From the IMG/VR virus record IMGVR_UViG_3300013113_000124, positions 1 through 29,710 of that record: a stretch of 29,710 nucleotides of DNA. One strand, written 5' to 3'. The notes beneath the pieces were generated by a model, which was not told where the DNA came from, searched no databases, and saw only the letters and a program-made list of their open reading frames with translations. Origin of the DNA: a virus. A program made the translations under genes and the position numbers. Below are positions 1-7,170 of this stretch, piece by piece (position 1 is the stretch's first letter; every line of letters starts with the position of its first letter).

Positions 1-1
1 T

Positions 2-121
2 GATAATTCAAAACATCCAATTATTCTATTTATAGAAGATGTAATTTTTGATGTGATTGAAGAGATTAATTCAATAGAAAATGTTAATGTAGTGTATTCT
101 AGCAAACGGAAGAATAAGTAA
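2..121 (+). CDS. C-terminal fragment of an unknown plus-strand protein
   Basis: An open frame enters from the left edge and runs 39 codons to a TAA stop, ending in a basic tail (SSKRKNK). The readable part has alternating hydrophobic and acidic residues (IILFIEDVIFDVIEEI) that look like ordinary protein. It is the only plausible plus-strand gene in the window and converges on the amidase gene, leaving about 100 bp of AT-rich DNA (122-222) in which I see no clear terminator or gene. Function cannot be told from this fragment. It could be a phage gene from an opposing operon or flanking host DNA. It could also be a chance open frame, because AT-rich DNA rarely stays open by accident but 39 codons is short. 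Confidence 0.45.
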   Translation, partial: DNSKHPIILFIEDVIFDVIEEINSIENVNVVYSSKRKNK

Positions 122-222
122 TATCAATTTTTATATGATTTTTAGATGATTTAAGACACTTTTACCTATGATATAGTATATTGTTATAGATAATTAATTA
201 TAATAGCTTAGAACGCTTTATT

Positions 223-690
223 TTACATAAACAAATATGAATCAAAATTGTAATAATCTTCTTGAGCATCAAAGTTAGGACAAGATTTACTACTAAAGTC
301 GTTATGTCCATATAACATAGATTGAGGATGTTCTTGTTGAATATTAATTACTAATGCAGCTAACGCTTTCTTTTGAGCATCTGTTCTGTTATCTACTGGG
401 TTATCTTTATCATTTAAACCACCAACCCAACAAATACCAATACTACCAGTATTTTGTCCATAACAGTGACTACCTATCAAATCTAATGGTCTACCAGTTT
501 CTATTTTACCATCACGTCTAATAATAAAATGATATCCACAATCTGACCAACCATAACCTAATGGTTTAGGGTCTGTATGCCATTTACGAATCTCTTTAAC
601 ACCAATATCCATATCTTCATATGTATCACTACAATGTAAGATAATCTTATCAATATGTCTTTTAGTCGTTATCTTCATCAAATAATCCAT
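223..690 (-). CDS. N-acetylmuramoyl-L-alanine amidase (endolysin, T7-lysozyme-like)
   Basis: Predicted zinc amidase that cuts the amide bond between MurNAc and the peptide stem of peptidoglycan, releasing progeny at lysis. The Amidase_2 fold fills the whole 155 residues. Zinc ligands are His19 (in LHCSDT), His129 (in GHNDF) and Cys137 (in KSCPNFD). Tyr53 (in CGYHF) and Lys135 match the catalytic Tyr and Lys of T7 lysozyme, and the 8-residue His-Cys and 2-residue Lys-Cys spacings agree with it. There is no cell-wall-binding domain and no signal peptide, so a holin or other export route is needed. The gene overlaps the preceding small gene. Met5 (start at 678) gives a more typical family N-terminus (MKITTKRHIDKI) and may be the true start. 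It is the last gene of the late operon. Confidence 0.93.
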   Translation of the reverse strand: MDYLMKITTKRHIDKIILHCSDTYEDMDIGVKEIRKWHTDPKPLGYGWSDCGYHFIIRRDGKIETGRPLDLIGSHCYGQNTGSIGICWVGGLNDKDNPVDNRTDAQKKALAALVINIQQEHPQSMLYGHNDFSSKSCPNFDAQEDYYNFDSYLFM

Positions 691-853
691 TAATATAGTA
701 GTACACTTCAGTATGAGTTAATTCAACATTACCCATATCATCATTATTAACAAATACTTTTACTATTTGTCCTTCTGGTGTTTTTTCTAAAAACTCAAAT
801 TCTACTTGCTCACCACATAGTATTGATATATCTATGTACTTTAATAATTCCAT
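662..853 (-). CDS. Small acidic protein of unknown function in the lysis region
   Basis: A 63-residue acidic protein (ending LFDEDND) with no recognised domain, no membrane segment and no signal peptide. Its ATG overlaps the stop of the preceding membrane-protein gene in a TAATG junction, and its 3' end overlaps the amidase start, so it is tightly embedded in the lysis end of the operon and probably translated by coupling. The position suggests a lysis accessory or regulator, but nothing in the sequence proves that. The alternating hydrophobic and charged pattern (FEFLEKTPEGQIVKVFVNND) suggests a small beta-rich fold. Confidence 0.7.
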   Translation of the reverse strand: MELLKYIDISILCGEQVEFEFLEKTPEGQIVKVFVNNDDMGNVELTHTEVYYYINGLFDEDND

Positions 854-1530
854 TAATAATTAATTGATTTAAATCTACCGTTAAGTGTTTCAAATGTTGT
901 TTCCATATCTCTAGGTAATATATCAATACCAAAAGCCCACATTTCAAATATAGCTAATAATCTTCTAGTATTGTTATGATATGTAGTACTACTAAATATT
1001 GAATTGATTCTATTCTCAAATCCTTGTATAACATCATATCTGAACGTTTCAAATAAATCTATAACATAATCAATATCATCATTAGATATACCTCTATTTG
1101 CCCAGTCTGCTTTAATTTTATCTATGTAAGTAGAATGCATTTCAGTTTGTAAGGCTATGATATATTGTTTAAATGCGTCTGGATTCATACCTTCTATATC
1201 CTCATTTAATATATCTTTAAATCCTTTACTACAAACCTCAATCTTGTATTTAGTAAAATCTTTACACATCTTACTTTTAGTAATATCATATTCACCGTGA
1301 GTATAAAACTTCTTTATTTTTATTTCATTCTCTACTCGTATACACGTACTAAATAAATCGTGATGTTCTAAAGACTTTGTAGTTAATTTATTTTTTAGAT
1401 TGAATAATCTGTTTATCCAAACTGGAATGTCTTTTTTAAACATATACATAGTTGAGAGTAATCCTAACAATATTGCTGAGAATACTCCATTACCTACGTT
1501 ATCCGCTAATATATTAAAAAGACTTTCCAT
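853..1530 (-). CDS. N-terminally membrane-anchored protein near the endolysin (lysis candidate)
   Basis: About 225 residues with one hydrophobic segment near the N-terminus (GVFSAILLGLLSTMYMF) followed by a basic stretch and a long, mostly helical, soluble domain with several Cys residues. This is a single-pass layout with the bulk probably cytoplasmic. I chose the ATG at 1530 because it forms a TAATG overlap with the stop of the preceding gene; an in-frame ATG at 1539 would add three residues. Its place between the connector gene and the amidase makes a holin-like or other lysis role possible, but it is larger than usual holins and has only one clear membrane segment. A role in host membrane remodelling or superinfection exclusion is equally open. 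I do not recognise the family. Confidence 0.75.
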   Translation of the reverse strand: MESLFNILADNVGNGVFSAILLGLLSTMYMFKKDIPVWINRLFNLKNKLTTKSLEHHDLFSTCIRVENEIKIKKFYTHGEYDITKSKMCKDFTKYKIEVCSKGFKDILNEDIEGMNPDAFKQYIIALQTEMHSTYIDKIKADWANRGISNDDIDYVIDLFETFRYDVIQGFENRINSIFSSTTYHNNTRRLLAIFEMWAFGIDILPRDMETTFETLNGRFKSINY

Positions 1531-2102
1531 TATCCACAAGTACCGTTATCATCACAAGTGTAGCAGTCGCTACCTAAATCATTACCACTCAAGTAGATAC
1601 CAAAGTGAAAGTTTTGTCTTGATGGTCTAATCTCATCAATAGCACTATTTCCATTAATATATTCTGGGTATGTAACTCCGCTATCTTCCATTAAGAATTT
1701 AGTAAGTCTATCAGCCATATATTCAGCGTTATCTCTTACTAATCCTCTAAGGTAGTTTACTTCATTTAATTCAGCATAATCACTATTATCTGAGAACTTC
1801 TTAGATACAGATTTGTTAGTTATTTTAAAGTTAAAGAATGGTAACGCATCATATGTTACATAATGAACTAATGTAGGTTGAATATATTCTTCAATTAAAG
1901 TCTTAATTCTTGTCGATACTGTACCAGTTCTAATTTCGGATTTAACTACATCAAATAAATTAGTACCTAAAATCTTCTCAATCCATTTATTTTGTCCTGT
2001 GATGATGTGAGGTATAATTAACTCATTATCTACATTAAGATTAACTACAGTGTTTCTCTTGTAGTAATCCGTAGTCATCATTAAAATATCTTTAGTTGGC
2101 AT
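1530..2102 (-). CDS. Putative head-tail connector (adaptor) protein
   Basis: A 190-residue, mainly helical protein directly downstream of the portal gene, the usual place for a head-completion or adaptor protein. The N-terminal half (PHIITGQNKWIEKILGTNLF, then IQPTLVHYVTYDALPFF) resembles the adaptor-type proteins found beside portals in Bacteroidota phages, which stack below the portal ring to close the capsid. The C-terminus is unusual: it ends in a short cysteine-rich tail (DCYTCDDNGTCG) that could bind metal or form disulphides. Its stop overlaps the next start as TAATG. The call rests on position and general resemblance, since there is no diagnostic motif. Confidence 0.65.
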   Translation of the reverse strand: MPTKDILMMTTDYYKRNTVVNLNVDNELIIPHIITGQNKWIEKILGTNLFDVVKSEIRTGTVSTRIKTLIEEYIQPTLVHYVTYDALPFFNFKITNKSVSKKFSDNSDYAELNEVNYLRGLVRDNAEYMADRLTKFLMEDSGVTYPEYINGNSAIDEIRPSRQNFHFGIYLSGNDLGSDCYTCDDNGTCG

Positions 2103-2114
2103 ATTATTCTGTTA

Positions 2115-3641
2115 TTATTTATTATTATTTGCTTTTTCAATTTGGTTAATCTTTCTTTCTGTCCAGTTTTTCATAGCATCACCACCCCATAATAAATAAG
2201 ATATAGTTCCACAAGCTTCTGGCTCTTTTGGATTATAATATTCTTCTGCTCTTGATAAGTAACTGAATGTTCTTTTAATTACGTTAAAAGATAAACCTCT
2301 TTTATTTGCAATATCCTGTGCTCTTTGTTTTCCAACATCTGTAGCACATTTATTACCCGACTCCTCATTTAATCTAATACCTCTTTTAGCGTTATTTACA
2401 GCCGCCTCTGGATAGTCAGCATAAGTTTGTAACATAATATCTTCATTCAAAACTACTTTAGATAACTTAGAATCTTCAGATTCAATCTCATCATCAGATT
2501 TAACATCATCCATTTTAAATTCAATAGTCTTTTTAAGTGTAATATCACCATCAATACCGTTAATAGTCAATACTCTATTATAAGCTCTCTCCAATAAGAT
2601 TTGGTATGCATCTATAACATTCTTCTGGAATTGTAATTCAGCCTCTAAAATCTCATCTGAGGTACCTAATTTACCAGCTGTCTCTTTTCCTACTGCTGCA
2701 CTAGATGCTCTATGACCTAAAATAATATTAGTTGTGATTTGTTCTTCTAAATCTTTATATCTTTCATCAGAATCATTTAAAGATAATGGAGTGATTTCTG
2801 GTAACTGTTCTCTATCATCAGATACAGTTAAGATAATTTTACCAGCATTAGGTGAACCTTGGTATTGATTCTCTAATTTACGCTGTAATTGCTTCATCTC
2901 TTCATCAGATGGTGCTCCAATAAGGTTAATCATCATTGAAGGTGAGAAACCATTTTTTACATTGTTAAGATGCCAATTAGAAACCTCAGTATCTAATGCA
3001 ATATATGTAGCTGCAGCTTGATAATCTGGTAAAGGATAGCTATCTTCTGTTTGAGGTCTATACATTGGACACCAAACTAACTGTGTAGCTTCTTTAGTAT
3101 GCTCAGTAGAGAACCCTTGAACTAATACAGGCTTATACTTTTCCTTTCTTTCTTGTGACCAATCACTTGATATTAAGTAATACTCAACACCTTCATCTTG
3201 TAATTTAGCCATTTCTGAATCATCATCTAGTTCTTTTACACGTCTAACTCTAGACCAATCCATATATTGTATTCTAGCTATCTTAGTTCTATCCTTAGAC
3301 CAAGTAATTAAGAAGCAGAAACCACCATATAACGTTAAATCAAAAGCATTCTTATATACAATATCATCTAATGTCTCAGAGCCGTTTAAATTAGCTATAA
3401 ATTGCTTCTCTTCTATTGAGTCATATTCCCAACCTTTAGATGCTGTCATATTAGCTTTCTTAGTTAAGATAGCATTATGTTTAGCTGACTTGTTCATCAT
3501 CTCAGCTAAGATAGCTGGATAATCATTGTTAGCACCATATAAGATATAATCTTTATTATTAACTTCCTTAAATTCTGGAGTTTCAACTTCTATTGCTTTA
3601 GCAGCAATAAACTTCATTTTACTATTTTTATTATCTTTCAT
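2115..3641 (-). CDS. Portal protein
   Basis: A 508-residue portal, the dodecameric channel at one capsid vertex through which DNA is packaged and ejected and to which the tail joins. Recognisable features are the early loop YGANNDYP, the LYGGFCFLI strand, the region around MYRP with a following acidic loop, and a long helical C-terminal half with an RKLENQYQGSPNAGK segment. Length is normal for HK97/SPP1-type portals. The C-terminus carries an extension with a WGGDAMKNWTERKINQIEK helix. The gene lies after the capsid genes and 21 kb from the terminase in transcription order, which is unusual because portal normally follows the large terminase. It is followed at 12 bp by the putative connector. 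Confidence 0.85.
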   Translation of the reverse strand: MKDNKNSKMKFIAAKAIEVETPEFKEVNNKDYILYGANNDYPAILAEMMNKSAKHNAILTKKANMTASKGWEYDSIEEKQFIANLNGSETLDDIVYKNAFDLTLYGGFCFLITWSKDRTKIARIQYMDWSRVRRVKELDDDSEMAKLQDEGVEYYLISSDWSQERKEKYKPVLVQGFSTEHTKEATQLVWCPMYRPQTEDSYPLPDYQAAATYIALDTEVSNWHLNNVKNGFSPSMMINLIGAPSDEEMKQLQRKLENQYQGSPNAGKIILTVSDDREQLPEITPLSLNDSDERYKDLEEQITTNIILGHRASSAAVGKETAGKLGTSDEILEAELQFQKNVIDAYQILLERAYNRVLTINGIDGDITLKKTIEFKMDDVKSDDEIESEDSKLSKVVLNEDIMLQTYADYPEAAVNNAKRGIRLNEESGNKCATDVGKQRAQDIANKRGLSFNVIKRTFSYLSRAEEYYNPKEPEACGTISYLLWGGDAMKNWTERKINQIEKANNNK

Positions 3642-3650
3642 AATCTTTAA

Positions 3651-4073
3651 TTATTCGTAAGCGATGTATGTATCTGTATCTGTTTCAGTATTACCAGTAT
3701 AACTAAATACTGTTGGTTTAGTCTCACCACTCAAGTATAACTTACCAGTCTCAACGATACCAGAAGCTAAATCTGGGTCTAAATTAGTTGCACTTTCTTG
3801 TTGGTAAACATTATATTTATAGTAACCTACAGGTTCCAAATCAATACTTATAGTAGTACCAGTCAATGTTTCTGTACTAGCACTTACAGTTATGTCAAAC
3901 ATATTATAACGGCAAGTATTTGTAGATAAATCTTCTGGTACAAAAAACTTAGCTTCTCTAGTATCGTCACTAATAAATTCAAACAAAAAGTTAGTCGTTC
4001 CAGTTAGTGTTACATTCTCTGTTAGAGTAAGTACTATATCAGTATTAATACTATCTTGATTTAAATATATCAT
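3651..4073 (-). CDS. Putative beta-rich structural protein
   Basis: A 140-residue protein rich in Thr, Ser, Tyr and beta-forming residues. It has the layout of a two-part beta-sandwich: an N-terminal strand pair (NTDIVLTLTENVTLTG), a middle YYKYNVYQQES region, and a C-terminal part (GIVETGKLYLSGET). I know similar proteins next to capsid or portal genes in flavobacterial phages, where they are taken as minor virion proteins, but the exact role is unknown. A decoration or head-completion protein would fit. Its start has the TATAATATG context seen at several genes here. Two hairpins lie just upstream, so its expression probably depends on read-through from the tail tube gene. Confidence 0.6.
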   Translation of the reverse strand: MIYLNQDSINTDIVLTLTENVTLTGTTNFLFEFISDDTREAKFFVPEDLSTNTCRYNMFDITVSASTETLTGTTISIDLEPVGYYKYNVYQQESATNLDPDLASGIVETGKLYLSGETKPTVFSYTGNTETDTDTYIAYE

Positions 4074-4113
4074 ATTATAATAATGTTAATGTGTGTTACT
4101 TGTTTATATAAAC

Positions 4114-4142
4114 ATAAAAGGGCACTACAGAATGTAGTACCC
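4114..4142 (-). terminator. Intrinsic terminator after the tail tube gene
   Basis: A 10-bp stem (4120-4129 pairing with 4133-4142, one G-U pair) closes a 3-nt loop. On the minus strand it is followed by TTTT. It sits 50 bp after the stop of the tail tube gene and 41 bp before the next start. The T-tract is short (TTTTATG), so it may be leaky, lowering expression of the portal group relative to capsid and tube. Confidence 0.75.
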
Positions 4143-4152
4143 AGTTTTATGA

Positions 4153-4172
4153 AAATCGTAGAAATACGATTT
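4153..4172 (-). promoter_or_regulatory. Second hairpin between tail tube gene and terminator
   Basis: A perfect 8-bp stem (4153-4160 with 4165-4172) and a 4-nt loop, which reads GAAA on the plus strand and TTTC on the minus strand. It lies between the tail tube stop and the terminator at 4114-4142. In the minus-strand transcript the two hairpins are stacked 10 nt apart. It may protect the 3' end of the abundant capsid and tube messages from exonucleases, or act as a weak terminator itself, since TTTTC follows. Confidence 0.55.
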
Positions 4173-4191
4173 ATAGTAAGGAAGGTATTTC

Positions 4192-4707
4192 TTAGCTTAC
4201 AGGTAATGCAGCGAATGCAGCATCAGTAATTTGTCTAGCTGGAGATGGCTCTTTAGCAGTAATTGATACTGTAACACCATTTAAGTCTCCAAATGCTTTA
4301 CCAGCTGAAGCAGAAGATGCAGTTAAATCAGCACCATTTTGCTCACCGATAAACCAGTAAGTACCGTTTTGGTCTTTTACAATCACGAATAAAGTAGATT
4401 GAGATAATAACTTTAAAGTATTTCTCAAGTCAGCAGTATTCTTAGTAAAGATTAAAGAAACAATTTGCTCCCAGAAGTTAGTACCGTTCTCAATTGAGTG
4501 GTTACCATTTTGAACAAACTCAGCTTGCTCTTGTCTTTGCTCGAATGTGTAAAAGTTAGGTGAATCAGTTACACCAGTAATAGCATCAGTACTTGCATCA
4601 TATGCAAAACTAGTTGCACCAGAAAAAGAACCAATATATACTTCTTGTACACCACCTAAGTTATCTTTACAACCTAAAGCATATCCGTTATTAATTAAAC
4701 AACTCAT
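4192..4707 (-). CDS. Putative major tail (tube) protein
   Basis: A 171-residue protein predicted to stack as rings forming the tail tube. It follows the major capsid gene and is flanked by terminators, as expected for a highly expressed virion protein. Sequence features that fit tube proteins of Bacteroidota phages are an N-terminal Cys/Gly-rich start (MSCLINNGYALGCKDNLGG), a central FYTFEQRQEQAEFVQNG strand region, a YWFIGEQNGADL segment, and a C-terminal FGDLNGVTVSITAKEPSPA motif, where such proteins often have a GxxNGxxxTxxxxEPxPA pattern. The separation of the tube gene from the tape measure by four head genes is unusual. A minor capsid role is the main alternative. Confidence 0.65.
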   Translation of the reverse strand: MSCLINNGYALGCKDNLGGVQEVYIGSFSGATSFAYDASTDAITGVTDSPNFYTFEQRQEQAEFVQNGNHSIENGTNFWEQIVSLIFTKNTADLRNTLKLLSQSTLFVIVKDQNGTYWFIGEQNGADLTASSASAGKAFGDLNGVTVSITAKEPSPARQITDAAFAALPVS

Positions 4708-4734
4708 AGTATTTTAAATTTTTTAATATTATTT

Positions 4735-4765
4735 TTTATAAAAAAGGGGAGGACTTTCCCTCCCC
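4735..4765 (-). terminator. Strong intrinsic terminator after the major capsid gene
   Basis: A GC-rich 7-bp stem (4746-4752 GGGGAGG with 4759-4765 CCTCCCC) and a 6-nt loop stand out sharply from the AT-rich background. On the minus strand the stem is followed by five Ts and a further AT run. It lies 28 bp after the capsid stop and before the tail tube gene, so the tube and portal genes need read-through, antitermination or an extra promoter. Confidence 0.85.
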
Positions 4766-4792
4766 CTATAGTTTCTTGAATCTAATTATTTA

Positions 4793-5704
4793 TTAGATAC
4801 GTACAATTCTCTCTGGAAATGCAACTTGGAAACCAACTTTCATCTTTTGAATAACTTTTACGTCATCTTCGTGCTCGTCGTAAGAAATTTTAAAGTTCTC
4901 ACCGTCATTCAATAAGTCAGTACCCATATAAAGGTTAGAAGCTTCAGCTAAGATAGCTTTACCTGTAACCATACCACCAAGACCAACAACTTCTACATTT
5001 GCAGAACCAGGAACTGGTTGTCTAAATTCTCCACCTTGGTTTTCAGCACCAGTGTAGTGGAATAAGTTAGCATCTCTTAATGCTTTAGCGTAAGTTCTGT
5101 AATCTGCGATAGATAAGAAAACTTTTAAATCATCAGCTTCAGCAACATCTTCTGGCAATGCAGAAACCATTGCATCGATAGCATCAACGATACCAGCAGC
5201 ATCTAAAGTTTCTCCAGTTACAACAGTAACATCACCTTCAGCTTCGATAATCTTAACAAAACCATCACATAATGATAATTCGTTAGATACAGGCAATGAA
5301 ACATCACCTCTCCAAGCTAATTTCTCGATGAACTTAGAAGTTTGTCCTACAACTTCTTCAGCGTATAATGCTTCAAAAGGAATAGATTCGTTATAAGAAC
5401 CTGGTCTCATAGCAGCTTGAGTGTAGTAAGCTTCCAAATCATTTAAACATAAAGATTCGTTTTTCTTAATATCACAAACTGAGATAGTTCTTTGAGTTAA
5501 TGCAGTCGTTCCAGAAGCATTAAATCCACAAGCACCTGCTTGCCATACTTGAGTAGAACCCAAGATGTTAATTGTAGCAGAACTTTTAATACCTGGTTGT
5601 ACAGAAATTACATTAACAGTTCTAGCATCCATTAATCCTCTACGGATTAAATCCATTTTTTGTTCGTCAACGTATGCTGACAATCCACTTAAATCAAAAG
5701 CCAT
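4793..5704 (-). CDS. Major capsid protein (HK97-fold)
   Basis: A 303-residue protein that forms the capsid shell. It has the composition and layout of HK97-type capsid proteins from flavobacterial phages: an N-terminal arm (FDLSGLSAYVDEQKMDLIRR), a central segment (DIKKNESLCLNDLEAYYTQA), an A-domain-like region with LKVFLSIADYRTYAKALRDA, and a C-terminal KVGFQVAFPERIVRI strand. No long N-terminal delta domain is present, which fits with the separate scaffold gene upstream. The protease-scaffold-capsid order and the strong terminator after the gene both support the call. Several Cys residues (for example ACGFNASG, VCDIKK) are not typical and may matter for stability. Confidence 0.88.
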   Translation of the reverse strand: MAFDLSGLSAYVDEQKMDLIRRGLMDARTVNVISVQPGIKSSATINILGSTQVWQAGACGFNASGTTALTQRTISVCDIKKNESLCLNDLEAYYTQAAMRPGSYNESIPFEALYAEEVVGQTSKFIEKLAWRGDVSLPVSNELSLCDGFVKIIEAEGDVTVVTGETLDAAGIVDAIDAMVSALPEDVAEADDLKVFLSIADYRTYAKALRDANLFHYTGAENQGGEFRQPVPGSANVEVVGLGGMVTGKAILAEASNLYMGTDLLNDGENFKISYDEHEDDVKVIQKMKVGFQVAFPERIVRI

Positions 5705-5746
5705 TTTAAATTAGTTTTTAAAAAATTATTATTTCGTTTTTATTTA

Positions 5747-6454
5747 TTACTTTTTACGGTATTTTGCTAATTCTAATAATGCATTAGTATTAGACTTTTT
5801 AGTAGTTGAACTACCTTTAGATAATTTAACTTCTTTATCTGCTGGTTCTTCAGCTAATTTAGAGAATTTTTCTTCTAAAGAATCGATAGCTGACATTTTC
5901 TCTGCCATATCTGAGATTAACTTTTCTAACGCTTCAATACGCTTAACCATATCTTCAGCATCTTCAACATCATCCTCAGCTTTAACTTCCTCTTCAGTTT
6001 CATATTCTTTTTCCTCTTCTTCCTTAGCCTCTACTTCTTCTTCTTTTTCTTCAGCCTTAGCTTCTTCTTCTTCTTCAGCTTCAACCTCTTCTTCTTTTTC
6101 TTCTTCTTTAGCTTCTACTTCCTCTGAAGCCATTTCTTCTTCTGCTGGTTCAGCTGGAGTTTCTTCTTCAGTCTCTTCAACCTCTACCTCTTTAACTGAA
6201 ACAATAATACCAGCCTCATCAACTGTTATTACTTTATCTTCAATTACGTGCTCACCTGCTGGTGCTGCAGTCTCAGAACCATCCTCACCTACTACAGCGA
6301 TTGGAGTACCTTCAACTAATTCAGCTCCTTCTGGAATTTTAACTTCTACACCTTCTTTAGTTGTGTAGTTAATCATTTTTACTTCCTCATCATTTGATTT
6401 CTCAACTTCTGAGAACATTGCTTTAACCTTATCAATAAAAGTTTTCTTTTCCAT
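5747..6454 (-). CDS. Acidic capsid scaffold protein
   Basis: A 235-residue, strongly acidic, low-complexity protein between the protease and major capsid genes, the classic scaffold position. It should guide capsid assembly and then be degraded by the protease. The layout is a short N-terminal helix (KTFIDKVKAMFSEVEK), a small beta region (about 25-80), a Glu/Lys/Ala-rich stretch (about 82-160) with KEEEVEA-like repeats, a coiled coil (about 165-205, AEDMVKRIEALEKLISDMAE), and a basic C-terminus (LLELAKYRKK) suitable for binding the capsid protein. The Glu run is encoded by TCT/TTC triplets on the plus strand, which may vary in length by slippage. Confidence 0.82.
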   Translation of the reverse strand: MEKKTFIDKVKAMFSEVEKSNDEEVKMINYTTKEGVEVKIPEGAELVEGTPIAVVGEDGSETAAPAGEHVIEDKVITVDEAGIIVSVKEVEVEETEEETPAEPAEEEMASEEVEAKEEEKEEEVEAEEEEEAKAEEKEEEVEAKEEEEKEYETEEEVKAEDDVEDAEDMVKRIEALEKLISDMAEKMSAIDSLEEKFSKLAEEPADKEVKLSKGSSTTKKSNTNALLELAKYRKK

Positions 6455-6506
6455 AATAAATTGTTATATTAATATAAATGTTGTTTACTTATTTTTGTAT
6501 AATAGT

Positions 6507-7154
6507 CTATTTCAATAATTTAGATACCATATCATACTTATCATTATCAGTAAGTTCCTCATTATTAAGTACTTCCTGTATCTTATTGTATACTAGTTCA
6601 GTAGTATCTTCAGCAGACATTTCGACAATCTTACGACCAAATACACCTTCAATAGAGAACCCCATAACTTGACCATCTTTTACCATTTGCCATAAGTCAT
6701 CATTATCTACTTTGTAAGAAACCATCCAAGTTCCTTTAGGTATATCTTTAAATCCTAATGCATTAGCTTTATCATTATTAGGGTCTGTAACAATCCAAGA
6801 CTCAACAACAGTAACATCTCTCATACCAACTTCGTGTTCGAAATTAGTTGATTTAGTTTTACCGAATTTAGCAAAAATCTCTTGTGCTTTCTCTATAGTA
6901 TCTTCTGTAAAGAATACAAAGTAAGGATTACCTTGAGCATCTACTCTAATAATCTCTTGATTAGGTACCATTGCTGGTCCTGTAACAATACGTTTTTCAG
7001 TATCAGACGCTTTAAATTCATATTTCTTTTTATCAGCGTTGAAATACATAAAGTCCTTTTCAATTGCTGGTTCAGAAACAAATGATATAATATCTAGACC
7101 ATTATCGTGGTCTTCTTCGTCTATAAATAATTCAATTAGTATTTTCTTTTCCAT
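6507..7154 (-). CDS. Prohead maturation protease (XkdF-like serine protease)
   Basis: A 215-residue protein matching the XkdF-type putative phage serine proteases that process scaffold and capsid during maturation. Landmarks are the FVSEPAI start region (residues 25-31), RIVTGPAMVPN (55-65), a YFVFFTEDTIEKA stretch, NFEHE with candidate catalytic His107, a VVESWIV strand, KGTWMVSYKV (140-149), and QVMGFSIEGVF with candidate nucleophile Ser167. Family length is about 200 residues, so it is complete. It is the first gene of the head group and lies directly after the tape measure gene. It ends with TAG, one of the few non-TAA stops here. The catalytic residue assignment is my inference from position. 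Confidence 0.85.
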   Translation of the reverse strand: MEKKILIELFIDEEDHDNGLDIISFVSEPAIEKDFMYFNADKKKYEFKASDTEKRIVTGPAMVPNQEIIRVDAQGNPYFVFFTEDTIEKAQEIFAKFGKTKSTNFEHEVGMRDVTVVESWIVTDPNNDKANALGFKDIPKGTWMVSYKVDNDDLWQMVKDGQVMGFSIEGVFGRKIVEMSAEDTTELVYNKIQEVLNNEELTDNDKYDMVSKLLK

Positions 7155-7170
7155 ATTATAAATGTTATTA

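Noticed and set aside
122-222. Bidirectional terminator or attachment site between the two convergent genes
   Set aside because: The stretch is AT-rich with only a short palindrome (TAATTAATTA); no stable stem with T-tract, tRNA end or integrase was seen.
853-1539. Calling the membrane-anchored protein a holin outright
   Set aside because: One membrane segment and a large soluble domain do not fit standard holin classes; position alone is not enough.
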